Of a DNA stretch of 64,000 nucleotides, positions 26,001 to 33,586 are shown one piece after another. The notes beneath the pieces are model-generated. The model made no database searches. It was not told the origin of the DNA and was given only the letters and a program-made list of their open reading frames with translations. How positions within the stretch are numbered: position 1 is the first letter of the stretch; the number at the start of each line of letters is the position of its first letter. The translations under genes were made by a program, and so were the position numbers. The stretch spans positions 1 to 64,000 of the forward strand of contig JBBDID010000044.1 of the NCBI GenBank assembly GCA_040880585.1, given 5' to 3'. This DNA is from Paracrocinitomix sp040880585 (GTDB taxonomy: Bacteria > Bacteroidota > Bacteroidia > Flavobacteriales_D > Crocinitomicaceae).

Positions 26001-26261
26001 ATTTTTGGCAAATGAGCGGGGGTGTTCTTGATTTTCCATTTTGAAAATACTCCACTGATTGCCATTAAATTCAAGAATACCTGAATTATTAGCGACATAA
26101 ATCAATTGATCATTATTTTGGATGATATCCCAGTTTTGTACGCCGCTTTCATTCTCACTATGATCAATAATTCGGATATTAAACTGTCCGTAAGGGTAGT
26201 CATTTTGAGCGAAAAGGGAGTGCGCTATCAACAGGGCGGAAAAAATCAGCCAAAATTTCAT
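23064..26261 (-). CDS. Beta-propeller sensor protein with cytoplasmic SpoIIE phosphatase domain
   Basis: This is a one-protein transmembrane receptor. It has a signal peptide (MKFWLIFSALLIAHSLFAQ) and a periplasmic two-component-regulator-type beta-propeller of many ~45-residue blades (about 20-680). A Y_Y_Y Ig-like domain follows (about 685-750, with FSYYLEGEEDNWSKW and LAEGDYVFHVKAKN), then one transmembrane helix (about 757-780) and a coiled coil (785-835). The C-terminal SpoIIE/PP2C phosphatase (about 847-1065) has metal ligands in SGDFYWAD, AAVDCTGHG, DGMDIALC and IFSDGYADQFGG. It resembles hybrid two-component sensors of Bacteroidetes with the kinase replaced by a phosphatase. The ATG at 26261 is chosen over a start nine codons upstream because it places the signal peptide at the N-terminus. 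Its STAS substrate may be encoded in the same operon. Confidence 0.9.
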   Translation of the reverse strand: MKFWLIFSALLIAHSLFAQNDYPYGQFNIRIIDHSENESGVQNWDIIQNNDQLIYVANNSGILEFNGNQWSIFKMENQEHPRSFAKNNKGEIYVGGQGEFGVIRYNEKGEAYSKKLSADVDSIDFKDIWKVHCIEEKTYFISRSHIFILDSNGIEVLHPPSEESLTRSYQVGNLILCSSKRTDTHISYVLRGNKFFDIIQSEGIQTTGIVQDGEETFVIDQNGKFYRFLSSGNRFKLEPTNRKFDFKEKYKIKSVQQNDKVVVIGTTGNGAKMFDLKGQFIRSIGETKGLNNSITHTSIFDQYNNLWLCNDNGLAFVEMSSPITAFYQEEGVTSGIIEDLLVEDDEIYLATHSDIFRSVKKKDRLVFEQSPVFKMETWQIKSFTFTDGKKYNLVIANDGIYALSDQMERTVVQKPIFAWDMHQSTTNPNRIYVGLDGGGVGSLLYEKGKFTYEGHYSNTSGDVRAILEYDNQVYYTVKYEGVHKLDTNKTQKENQLQGLTGFRDSSLIYEQFTIEQFEGKVYVGTSHGLFEMENDKLKKSEIINGHFIEEKLLIHRLINDGEGKLWIVMFHKSGSENERAEIGYLNTENGELVWNSSKFNSIKNDVIFCLEKGNNGIYWLGGVKGLYTYNESIATNFDRPFQVDISSVHLNEDRNWIHHTKYAEQKKHTISYEQNTIRFEFGSNAYLGGLTNEFSYYLEGEEDNWSKWKTVNTSEYQRLAEGDYVFHVKAKNFYGYESEQATFSFTILPPWYRTWWAYLIYFLAFILLVTVIIKLSIRRVKAQNERLEEIVKERTAEIAQQNTKLEFQKAEIEQKTTDILDSIKYAERIQTAILPTDETLDEIFDGEHFVLYKPKDIVSGDFYWADRFGSEAIFAAVDCTGHGVPGAFVSIVGFNGLNRTVNEFKLRKPGEILDKLTDLVVETFEKSESQIKDGMDIALCNINYETNMLTYSGANNPLVVIRNKEIIEIKANKQPIGEFERREPFITHEFKLEKGDCVYIFSDGYADQFGGDKGKKFKGKALKNLLVDISTFEMNIQLEKLNTTFHEWKGNFEQLDDVCLFGVKI

Positions 26262-26277
26262 GTGGATAAAGATAAAA

Positions 26278-27810
26278 CTATTCGCCAAAAATGGGGGTAG
26301 GCTTACGGCTAATTTGCCATAAAAATCCTTTTAGGAAGAAATCGTTAGCCGGAACCTGATCAATGGGGTAGTAGGTGGCAGTAGGTTGTTCTATAAAAGA
26401 TATGCGCTCAACATCCGAAGATTTGAAATACATAAAAATTTCATTACAATCAATCCGGTTCATACCGCTTATGTCTTTGACTTTATTCCCCAGAGAATCG
26501 GTGCTTTCTTCGGTGACATAATACAAGGTTTCCGCATTAGATTCTATATGTACTTTTTGGATTTTTCCGGAGTCTAAATAGGCTGTCATTAATTTCCCTT
26601 TGATTTGGTCATAGTGAAGAGAGTCCTGTTCAGTAATGATAAAAGCGTTGCTGTACAGTTTCATTTCGTGAAATTCATTATCAAAATAGGTGGTGAAAAT
26701 AGAGTCTGCAGACAGTTGTGTTTCTTTATTCCAGATAATTGGGTTATAGTAGAACTTAATGATAGAATCATTTTCGGAAAAGTAGGCAGAATCACACCTT
26801 ACACGCATATCTACCTGGAGAATGGCGACATTATTTTCAGCAATGAATAGTTGTTGGTCTTTTGCAGTATCCTGATAATGAAAAATACTATCAGCCAGTA
26901 TGACCAAAGTATCTTTTTCTGAAAACTGGAAAATTTTAGCGGACTCTTTCAACAGCAGAGTGTCATTGTCTCTGGATTTCCAAAGGTAATCAGACATGAA
27001 CTGAATATTATCCGTAGAATCATACAACATCACGTTACAAAAACCTTCTCCAATGTCGGTTTTCTCGTTATAAACAAGGCTGTCCGCATAAAGGCTTTTA
27101 TTGGTTTGGTACAGCCAGGCTCCATCCCAAAGTTCAACGAAATTATCTTGCGTGTAATACACACCGGCAACACAATGAACCGTAGAAGAATCCAAAAAAA
27201 TGTCAGTAGGACCGTGGAAGTGGACAGTAGATGTGCTGGTTTGAAACTCTAGTGTATCACACTCCATACGGTACTGTTCACCACTTACTCTAACGCTATC
27301 TTTGAAGAAAAAGGCTTTTTTTCCGGCATAATAATAGCCCTTTACGGAAGTCAGTTTAAGTTCATCTTCAATACTTGTGATGACGGCATTATTCTTATAA
27401 AATCCCATGGATTTATCGCCGTGATATTCTAGTGAATCAGTAATAAGTTTGTAGGTGTTATCGCGCATACGAACATTCCCTTTGAGTTTAGAAATTTTTG
27501 TTTTTCCGTCATATCGCAAAGAATCACAGTATAAATTAATCGTATCTCCCTGATTGATATGAACATTGCTATAGGCATATACCAGATCTTTATCGCGAAA
27601 AAACAAAGCCGAATCACAATACAACTGAGATTTATTGTGCTCAAAGTGAACATTTCCAATGGCTTTGGTAGTGTTTGTATACCCTTCAGCATCTTTCACC
27701 GTTTCAGCATAGACCAGTCTGATGATATCCTCTTGAGAAAGAAGATTCACCGGAAAAAAAAGGGCGCTTAAAAAAAGCGCCTGTAGTATTATTTTAAAGA
27801 AAAATTGCAA
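26278..27810 (-). CDS. OstA-like/LptA-family protein
   Basis: The N-terminal ~170 residues form an OstA/LptA-type beta-jellyroll repeat (GNVHFEHNKSQLYCDSALFF and GNVRMRDNTYKLITDSLEY), preceded by a hydrophobic signal (about 1-25). The pattern of short beta-strands with YCDS/LYCDSL motifs continues to the end. Bacteroidota carry long OstA-like proteins of this type; they are predicted to take part in lipopolysaccharide bridging across the periplasm together with the Lpt complex. At 510 aa it is much longer than LptA of E. coli (185). The gene starts directly before the purA stop (no gap) and is followed by the propeller/SpoIIE gene after 16 nt. Function in LPS transport is inferred. Confidence 0.8.
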   Translation of the reverse strand: MQFFFKIILQALFLSALFFPVNLLSQEDIIRLVYAETVKDAEGYTNTTKAIGNVHFEHNKSQLYCDSALFFRDKDLVYAYSNVHINQGDTINLYCDSLRYDGKTKISKLKGNVRMRDNTYKLITDSLEYHGDKSMGFYKNNAVITSIEDELKLTSVKGYYYAGKKAFFFKDSVRVSGEQYRMECDTLEFQTSTSTVHFHGPTDIFLDSSTVHCVAGVYYTQDNFVELWDGAWLYQTNKSLYADSLVYNEKTDIGEGFCNVMLYDSTDNIQFMSDYLWKSRDNDTLLLKESAKIFQFSEKDTLVILADSIFHYQDTAKDQQLFIAENNVAILQVDMRVRCDSAYFSENDSIIKFYYNPIIWNKETQLSADSIFTTYFDNEFHEMKLYSNAFIITEQDSLHYDQIKGKLMTAYLDSGKIQKVHIESNAETLYYVTEESTDSLGNKVKDISGMNRIDCNEIFMYFKSSDVERISFIEQPTATYYPIDQVPANDFFLKGFLWQISRKPTPIFGE

Positions 27811-29079
27811 TTATTTCTTAATTATAGTCTGTTCCCTATCAGGGCCTACGGACACGATTGCTATAGGAACGTTTAATTTAGACTCTAAGTATGTGATGTA
27901 GTCTAAAAATTCAGCAGGCGCATTTTTCAGGTCTCTCAATTCTGTCAGGGGTGTATTCCAACCTTTGATTTCTTCATAGACCGGTTCAATTTCTAAATCA
28001 TTAATATCATAAGGGAGATAATCTACTTTTTTACCGTCAATCTTATAGTGGGTACATACCTGAATGCTTTCAAAGGCATCCAATACGTCTCCTTTCATCA
28101 TAGCCAGTTGTGTAGCTCCATTGATCATACACGCATATTTTAAAGCAGGCAAATCAATCCATCCACATCTTCGATCTCTTCCTGTTGTAGCGCCATATTC
28201 ATGACCAATTTTTCTAATTTTTTGACCCGTTTCATTATCGAGTTCGGTAGGAAAAGGTCCACTTCCGACACGGGTACAATAGGCTTTAAAAATACCAATA
28301 ACCTCGCCAATTTTGTTAGGTGCTACTCCCAAACCGGTACAAGTACCTGCTGTAATTGTATTGGAAGAAGTCACATAGGGATAGGTACCAAAATCAATAT
28401 CCAGCAAAGTGCCTTGTGCGCCTTCTGCTAAAACTCGCTTATTTTCAGATAGGGCATTGTTCAGGTAGTGTTCACTATCGATCAATTTAATTTTCTTGAG
28501 GTAATCCAGCGCTTCAAACCATTCTTCTTCGGTTTTCTTGAGTAATTTTTTATGTTTGTAATCGCCTAAAATCGACTTGTGTTTTTCTACTAAAGCCTTG
28601 TACTTCTTTTTGAATTTTGGAGATTCGGTGTCTCCCATACGGATCCCATTTCTACCGGTTTTATCCATATATGTAGGACCAATTCCTTTTAAGGTAGATC
28701 CGATTTTCTTTTTTCCTTTTGATTCTTCAGAATACTTATCTAAAATTTTATGGGTAGGTAAAATGAGATGGGCTTTTCGTGAGATGAGTAAGTTCTCTGA
28801 AACGTCAAACCCCATTTCTTCAATTTCTTCAATTTCAGCTTTAAGTGTTACCGGGTCAATAACAACACCATTTCCAATTACATTTATGGTGTTTTTTCTG
28901 AAGATACCGGATGGAATGGTGTGGAGAACCTTCTTTTTGCCTTCAAAAATAAGTGTGTGGCCGGCGTTTGGACCTCCTTGAAATCTGGCAATTATGTCGT
29001 AATCAGGGGTGACTACATCAACAATTTTTCCTTTTCCTTCATCTCCCCATTGTAATCCTAACAGTACATCAACTTTCAT
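27811..29079 (-). CDS. purA: Adenylosuccinate synthetase
   Basis: PurA joins IMP and aspartate using GTP, committing purine synthesis to AMP. The P-loop LQWGDEGKGKIVD is at residues 9-21, with GGPNAGHT and GIGPTYMDK (about 128-136) plus TTGRDRRCGWIDLPAL further on; all are intact and the length (422 aa) is normal. The start overlaps the STAS gene by 11 nt and the stop touches the OstA-like start. Embedding of a housekeeping purine gene in a regulatory and envelope operon is a common Bacteroidota arrangement for Fur-purA, but the STAS gene between them is noteworthy. Confidence 0.97.
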   Translation of the reverse strand: MKVDVLLGLQWGDEGKGKIVDVVTPDYDIIARFQGGPNAGHTLIFEGKKKVLHTIPSGIFRKNTINVIGNGVVIDPVTLKAEIEEIEEMGFDVSENLLISRKAHLILPTHKILDKYSEESKGKKKIGSTLKGIGPTYMDKTGRNGIRMGDTESPKFKKKYKALVEKHKSILGDYKHKKLLKKTEEEWFEALDYLKKIKLIDSEHYLNNALSENKRVLAEGAQGTLLDIDFGTYPYVTSSNTITAGTCTGLGVAPNKIGEVIGIFKAYCTRVGSGPFPTELDNETGQKIRKIGHEYGATTGRDRRCGWIDLPALKYACMINGATQLAMMKGDVLDAFESIQVCTHYKIDGKKVDYLPYDINDLEIEPVYEEIKGWNTPLTELRDLKNAPAEFLDYITYLESKLNVPIAIVSVGPDREQTIIKK

Positions 29080-29428
29080 GCTCAGTGGCGAATTGGTTTA
29101 TAGCATCATTTAGTGAAGGTGCAATATTAAGAACAGTATTTAATTTTGTGAGTAGAAGCACCTGACTTATTTTGTCCGAGATATTAACAATGTAGAGATC
29201 TCCTCCTTGATTCCTACATTTGGTGAAGGTTTTGATCAGTGCATTAATACCTAAACTGTTTAAAAGTTTTACTTCTTTCAGGTTGATGATCAAGTTGGAT
29301 TCTCCATTTTTCAGTAGTTCTTCTACTTTTTCGTCGAGGGGTTTAAATTCGTGTGAACTCAACGCCTGTCCTTTCAGAATGATTTCGTTACAATTGAGGT
29401 GATGAACGGTTTGAATATCCAGAATCAT
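29069..29428 (-). CDS. STAS-domain protein (anti-anti-sigma-like)
   Basis: The entire 119-aa protein is one STAS domain. The conserved switch segment reads LINLKEVKLLNSLGINALI (about residues 47-65), and Ser58 lies where RsbV/SpoIIAA-type antagonists are phosphorylated, although the usual preceding Asp is Asn. The C-terminal helix (NISDKISQVLLLTKLNTVL) is also typical. STAS proteins of this kind are phosphorylated by an RsbW-like kinase and dephosphorylated by SpoIIE phosphatases, two of which are encoded nearby. No kinase or sigma factor gene is visible. The start overlaps the fur-like stop by 4 nt and its end overlaps purA by 11 nt. Confidence 0.88.
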   Translation of the reverse strand: MILDIQTVHHLNCNEIILKGQALSSHEFKPLDEKVEELLKNGESNLIINLKEVKLLNSLGINALIKTFTKCRNQGGDLYIVNISDKISQVLLLTKLNTVLNIAPSLNDAINQFATEHES

Positions 29429-29880
29429 TTTTTGGGCTTAGCAGGTTCTTTGATTTTTTCTCCATAAAAATAAAGTGAATGATTATGGATTTTCACATTG
29501 AAAAGTTCTTCTACAGTGGCTTTTATTTTTTCTATACGCGGGTCACAAAATTCAATGACATCTCCTGAATTGGTACAGATTACGTGATCGTGTTGTCTGA
29601 AGCCATAGGCCTTTTCAAACTGAGAGATATTATCAAATTGATGTTTTCGAACCAAATTAGAAGTCAATAAGAGATCCATGGTGTTGTAAAGCGTTGCGCG
29701 GCTCACCCGGTAATTTTTATTTTTCATGCTGACATAGAGAGATTCGATATCAAAATGTCCTTTGTGTGAATAAATTTCAGTTAGAATGGCAAACCGTTCT
29801 GGTGTTTTCCGGTGACCATTTCTCTCTAAAAAATTTGAAAAAATGTCTTTTACCGTTTGTTGCAATTCTTCTTTGTCCAT
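29425..29880 (-). CDS. Fur-family transcriptional regulator
   Basis: This is a metal-dependent winged-helix repressor of the Fur/PerR/Zur class. The DNA-binding half (residues 1-90) contains HRKTPERFAILTEIYSH and the recognition helix segment YRVSRATLYNTMDLLL. The dimerisation half has RQHDHVICTNSGDVIEFCD. The usual CxxC structural-zinc site at this point is CTNS, so the second Cys is lost, and no further CxxC pair is visible at the C-terminus (KIKEPAKPKK). It therefore probably lacks the structural Zn site. A perfect palindrome overlies its predicted transcription start. It heads the STAS-purA-OstA-SpoIIE run (ATGA overlap with STAS). Whether it senses Fe, Zn, Mn or peroxide is not determinable here. 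Confidence 0.88.
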   Translation of the reverse strand: MDKEELQQTVKDIFSNFLERNGHRKTPERFAILTEIYSHKGHFDIESLYVSMKNKNYRVSRATLYNTMDLLLTSNLVRKHQFDNISQFEKAYGFRQHDHVICTNSGDVIEFCDPRIEKIKATVEELFNVKIHNHSLYFYGEKIKEPAKPKK

Positions 29881-29911
29881 GCTTATGGTTTACTTTGTAC
29901 TTAAACTCTTG

Positions 29912-29932
29912 ATACGTACGTATACAAAGATA
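29912..29932 (-). promoter_or_regulatory. Promoter and palindromic operator of the fur-like operon
   Basis: TATCTTTG on the minus strand (29925-29932) is a perfect -7 box. One base downstream lies the perfect 12-bp palindrome ATACGTACGTAT (29912-29923), placed over the predicted transcription start. The position is ideal for autorepression by the Fur-family protein; binding is inferred. Confidence 0.55.
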
Positions 29933-29969
29933 CGAAGATTTCTAAGTTTAAATGGAATTAACAAATGGA

Positions 29970-32180
29970 TTAAATACGAGTAACTTGTTTGACGCCTTCA
30001 ATTTGTTCAAACTTCAAAATTAGTGAGTCAAGTTGCTCTGTGTCAAATACGTATAATTCAATACGTCCTTCAAAAAAGCCATTATCAGATTCAAAAGTGA
30101 TAGACTTCATATTTACACCGTGAACTTCTGTGATAATTTTGGTTAGCTCATTGACAATTCCAATATCATCAATTCCGGATACAAGCAATGAAGTAAGTCT
30201 TTCTTTCACTCTTGAACTTTGCCAGGTAGCTTTTAAAATACGATAGGCATAGTTAGACATCAATTGGGTAGCATTTGGGCAATTTGTACGGTGAATTTTG
30301 ATGCCGTCTGTAGCCGTAACAAATCCAAAAACCTCGTCTCCCGGTATAGGACTACAGCAATTAGCCAGTTTGTATTCAAATTCTTTAAAATCATCCCCAA
30401 TAATAATGGTGTCTTTTTTAGGATCTACCGAAGCTACAATTTCCTGCATCTTCACATTCTCATCTTTTTGAGGTTGTTTTTTGAGATGGACAAAATTATG
30501 ATTCTGAATCTCCAATTGCCGGATTTTCGAGAGGTCTATTTTTCCTTTCGCAATTTGAAAGTAGAATTCTGTGGTGCCGGGAGCGTGATAGAGTTGTTCA
30601 ACCGCCTGAATATTTTCACTGCTCCAGTTCACCTTGAGTTGTCTGAATTTTCGTTGTAATATTTCTTTTCCATCACTGGCTATCGCTTTCAGCTCTTCTT
30701 TAAGGGCTGATTTAATTTTAGATTTAGCGCGCGCTGATGCAACAAATTTTAACCAATCTTCTTTCGGTTTTTGTTGATTTGATCGGATGATCTCTACCTG
30801 ATCACCACTGTTTAGTACATGGCTCAGTGGCATCAATTTTCCGTTTACTTTTGCTCCAATGCAAGATAGTCCAATATCTGTGTGGATATCAAAAGCAAAA
30901 TCAAGCGTTGTGGAATTTTTTGGCAATACCCTTAGGTCTCCTTTAGGGGTGAAGATATAGATTTCATCACTGAACAGGTTCAATTTGAATTCGTCAATAA
31001 AGTCTAAGGCATTTGAATCCGGGTTTTCCAGTAAATCTCTTACTTCGCCTACCCACCGGTCAAAGGTATTGTCTTGTGGTGAGTTTTCTTTGTATTTCCA
31101 ATGTGCGGCATATCCTTTTTCTGCCACTTCGTCCATGCGTTTTGTGCGAATCTGAACCTCTACCCATTTACCGGAGGGACTCATCACGGTTGTATGCAAA
31201 GATTCATACCCATTGGCTTTAGGGGTAGATATCCAGTCACGTAGGCGATCGGGGTTGGGTTGATAAAAATCAGTGACAATGGAGTAGATTTGCCAACAAG
31301 TTGGTTTCTCAGCTTCATAGGGGACATCTACAATGATCCGAACCGCAAAAATGTCATAGATTTCATCAAAAGTGACATGTTTGTTTTGAATTTTAGTGAA
31401 GATAGAAGGGATACTTTTAGTTCTGGCTTTTATGCTGAATGAAAAATTTTCATGATCCAACCGTTCTTTAATGGGTAAGGTAAAGTGTCGGATGAATCGA
31501 TTTCTAACTTCTCGTGTTTTTTCAAGTTTTTGCTCAATCTGTTTGTAGATGACGGGTTCTTTATACTTGAAAATAATTTCTTCAAACTCGGTTTTTATGT
31601 TGTTAAATCCTAAACGGTGAGCGAGAGGTGCATACAAAAATTCTGTTTCAGAGCAAATTTTAAGGCGTTTATCCGGACGCATAGACTCCAGTGTACGCAT
31701 ATTGTGCAACCGATCTGCCATTTTAATAAAGGCAACTCTCAAATCATCTGAAATGGTAAGAATGAGTTTTCTGAAGTTTTCAGCTTGAAGAGAAATATTA
31801 TCGTCAAATACTTCTGGGATTTTGGTCAATCCGTCAATAATATCGCGTACTTTTTTACCAAATTGCTCTTCAATATCGTTGAGTGTGATATGGGTGTCTT
31901 CTACGGTGTCATGCAGTAATGCTGCAACGATAGCTGTGGTGCCCAATCCCATTTCTTCAACGCAGATCCGGGCAACGGCAATGGGATGAAAAATATACGG
32001 CTCTCCCGATTTTCTCCGCATGTCGTTGTGCGCTTCTACTGAAATGTCAAAAGCTTTTCGAATCAAGCGTGTATCTTCCCGATTTCGGTAATTTTTTGAA
32101 GCACGCAACAATCCTCTATAGGCGTTCAAAATCTCTTTGCGCTCTGCTTCTAATGCTATGTCTTCTGATGTTTCAGTCAT
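29970..32180 (-). CDS. spoT: Bifunctional (p)ppGpp synthetase/hydrolase (RelA/SpoT homolog)
   Basis: This long RSH enzyme makes and degrades the stringent-response alarmone. Domains in order: HD hydrolase (about 40-195) with intact EPYIFHPIAVARI and the HD pair in LLHDTVED; synthetase (about 230-370, with STPKANGYESLHTTVM and QIRTKRMDEVAEKGYAAHW); TGS (about 405-465, IYIFTPKGDL); a helical/zinc-finger-type region with HRTNCPNA; and a C-terminal ACT domain (about 660-736). Both catalytic halves look functional, as expected of the single Rsh of Bacteroidota. At 736 aa the length is normal. It lies 73 nt downstream of fahA on the same strand; no TAnnTTTG box was seen in that gap. Confidence 0.95.
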   Translation of the reverse strand: MTETSEDIALEAERKEILNAYRGLLRASKNYRNREDTRLIRKAFDISVEAHNDMRRKSGEPYIFHPIAVARICVEEMGLGTTAIVAALLHDTVEDTHITLNDIEEQFGKKVRDIIDGLTKIPEVFDDNISLQAENFRKLILTISDDLRVAFIKMADRLHNMRTLESMRPDKRLKICSETEFLYAPLAHRLGFNNIKTEFEEIIFKYKEPVIYKQIEQKLEKTREVRNRFIRHFTLPIKERLDHENFSFSIKARTKSIPSIFTKIQNKHVTFDEIYDIFAVRIIVDVPYEAEKPTCWQIYSIVTDFYQPNPDRLRDWISTPKANGYESLHTTVMSPSGKWVEVQIRTKRMDEVAEKGYAAHWKYKENSPQDNTFDRWVGEVRDLLENPDSNALDFIDEFKLNLFSDEIYIFTPKGDLRVLPKNSTTLDFAFDIHTDIGLSCIGAKVNGKLMPLSHVLNSGDQVEIIRSNQQKPKEDWLKFVASARAKSKIKSALKEELKAIASDGKEILQRKFRQLKVNWSSENIQAVEQLYHAPGTTEFYFQIAKGKIDLSKIRQLEIQNHNFVHLKKQPQKDENVKMQEIVASVDPKKDTIIIGDDFKEFEYKLANCCSPIPGDEVFGFVTATDGIKIHRTNCPNATQLMSNYAYRILKATWQSSRVKERLTSLLVSGIDDIGIVNELTKIITEVHGVNMKSITFESDNGFFEGRIELYVFDTEQLDSLILKFEQIEGVKQVTRI

Positions 32181-32253
32181 TTTTTATGCTAGTGCTATTT
32201 ACTTTAGACGAATATCTCTTTGAAACATTGCTATTCACTCCATTTTAACCCAT

Positions 32254-33525
32254 TTAATGGGCTGGTAAAATTTTTGTAGACACTTCCCCAAATCCAACTC
32301 TAACCGTTTCATTTTTACAATGACCACGCATAATTACGGTATCGCCATCCTGCAAAAACTTGCGCTCAGAACCATCATTGAGCTGTAAAGGTTGAGTGCC
32401 TTTCCATGAAATTTCCAGCATTGAGCCATACGCTTCCCTTTTCGGTCCTGAAATGGTTCCGGAAGCCATCATGTCACCACACTTAATATTACATCCATTC
32501 ACAGAATGATGCGCCAATTGCTGGTTCATGTTCCAGTACATATATTTATAATTGGATCGACTGATGATATTTTCTGTGCCACCTTCGGGTATTAAAGCCA
32601 CTTCCAAATCAATATCTAAGTGTTTGTTTCCTTTATATTCAAGATAGGGGAGTACTTTGGGTTCTTGTTTTGGTCCCGGAATTCTGAATTGTTCTAATGC
32701 ATCTAAAGTAACGATCCAGGGAGACATGGATGAAGCAAAATTCTTTGCGAGAAATGGTCCTAAGGGGACATATTCCCATTTTTGAATATCCCTAGCTGAC
32801 CAATCGTTAAAAAGGCACATTCCAAAAATATAATCATCCGCTTCATGGGTAGAAATAGTTTCACCCAGCGGTTTGCCTTCAAAGGTGACAAAAGCCATTT
32901 CCAATTCAAAGTCCAACAATTTGCAAGGGCCAAAAACCGGGGGTTCATCTTCCTTTGGTTTTTGTTGTCCTTTAGGTCTTCGAATGGGCTGTCCTGAAGG
33001 AATGATAGATGAAGCACGACCATGATAACCTACCGGAATATGCAACCAGTTTGGCAATAAAGCATTCTCAGGATCGCGAAACATAGTACCCACATTAGTG
33101 GCGTGCTCTTTGCTTGAATAAAAATCAGTATAATCACCTACTTTAACGGGTAAAAGCATTTCTATTGAAGATTGATCCAGAAGCACCTGTGTGAGATGAT
33201 TCTCTTTGGATTTCAGAATGTCATTGCTTTCTTCAAGTAGCTCAAACAAACGATACCTGAGTTTGCGGTTTGCCTCTTTTCCCTTTAGCATAAGTGGATT
33301 TAGATAATCGCTTAAAAAATCAGATTGTGAAAATCCTAATCCATCCAAATAACCGAGGTCAAATAAGTTCTTTAAGTCAAGTACTTTTTTTCCGATCGCA
33401 ACACCTACTCTTGCAGGACGATCAATTGTTTGGAAGATTCCAAAGGGTAGGTTTTGAATGGGAAAATCAGAATTTTGTTCTACTTCGACCCATGAGTGGG
33501 CTGAATTCGATATTTTACTTGACAT
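32254..33525 (-). CDS. fahA: Fumarylacetoacetase
   Basis: FahA cleaves fumarylacetoacetate to fumarate and acetoacetate, the last step of tyrosine/homogentisate breakdown. The N-terminal SH3-like domain (about 1-120) is followed by the metal-binding catalytic domain with DFYSSKEHATNVGTMFR, YHGRASSI, LDFELEMAFV and FNDWSARDIQKWEYVPLGP; the metal-ligand acidic residues (D of TDFYSS, E-x-E of FELEM, D of NDWSARD) are present. At 423 aa it is full length. Other tyrosine-degradation genes (hmgA, hpd) are not in the window. A TAAATTTG box is 30 nt upstream. Confidence 0.95.
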   Translation of the reverse strand: MSSKISNSAHSWVEVEQNSDFPIQNLPFGIFQTIDRPARVGVAIGKKVLDLKNLFDLGYLDGLGFSQSDFLSDYLNPLMLKGKEANRKLRYRLFELLEESNDILKSKENHLTQVLLDQSSIEMLLPVKVGDYTDFYSSKEHATNVGTMFRDPENALLPNWLHIPVGYHGRASSIIPSGQPIRRPKGQQKPKEDEPPVFGPCKLLDFELEMAFVTFEGKPLGETISTHEADDYIFGMCLFNDWSARDIQKWEYVPLGPFLAKNFASSMSPWIVTLDALEQFRIPGPKQEPKVLPYLEYKGNKHLDIDLEVALIPEGGTENIISRSNYKYMYWNMNQQLAHHSVNGCNIKCGDMMASGTISGPKREAYGSMLEISWKGTQPLQLNDGSERKFLQDGDTVIMRGHCKNETVRVGFGEVSTKILPAH

Positions 33526-33554
33526 ACGATTTGAATTTATTATGTATTTTGTAA

Positions 33555-33562
33555 CAAATTTA
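33555..33562 (-). promoter_or_regulatory. -7 box for fahA
   Basis: The minus strand reads TAAATTTG, with a leader of about 24 nt to the ATG at 33525. Confidence 0.45.
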
Positions 33563-33586
33563 ACAGTTTAAAAGGACAATAATTTT

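Noticed and set aside
28577..28981. A 134-codon frame antisense to purA
   Set aside because: purA is certain on the other strand; the frame is a codon-bias shadow. The same holds for 22014-22370 (in lpxD-like), 30264-30659 (in spoT) and 43545-43874 (in adhesin A).
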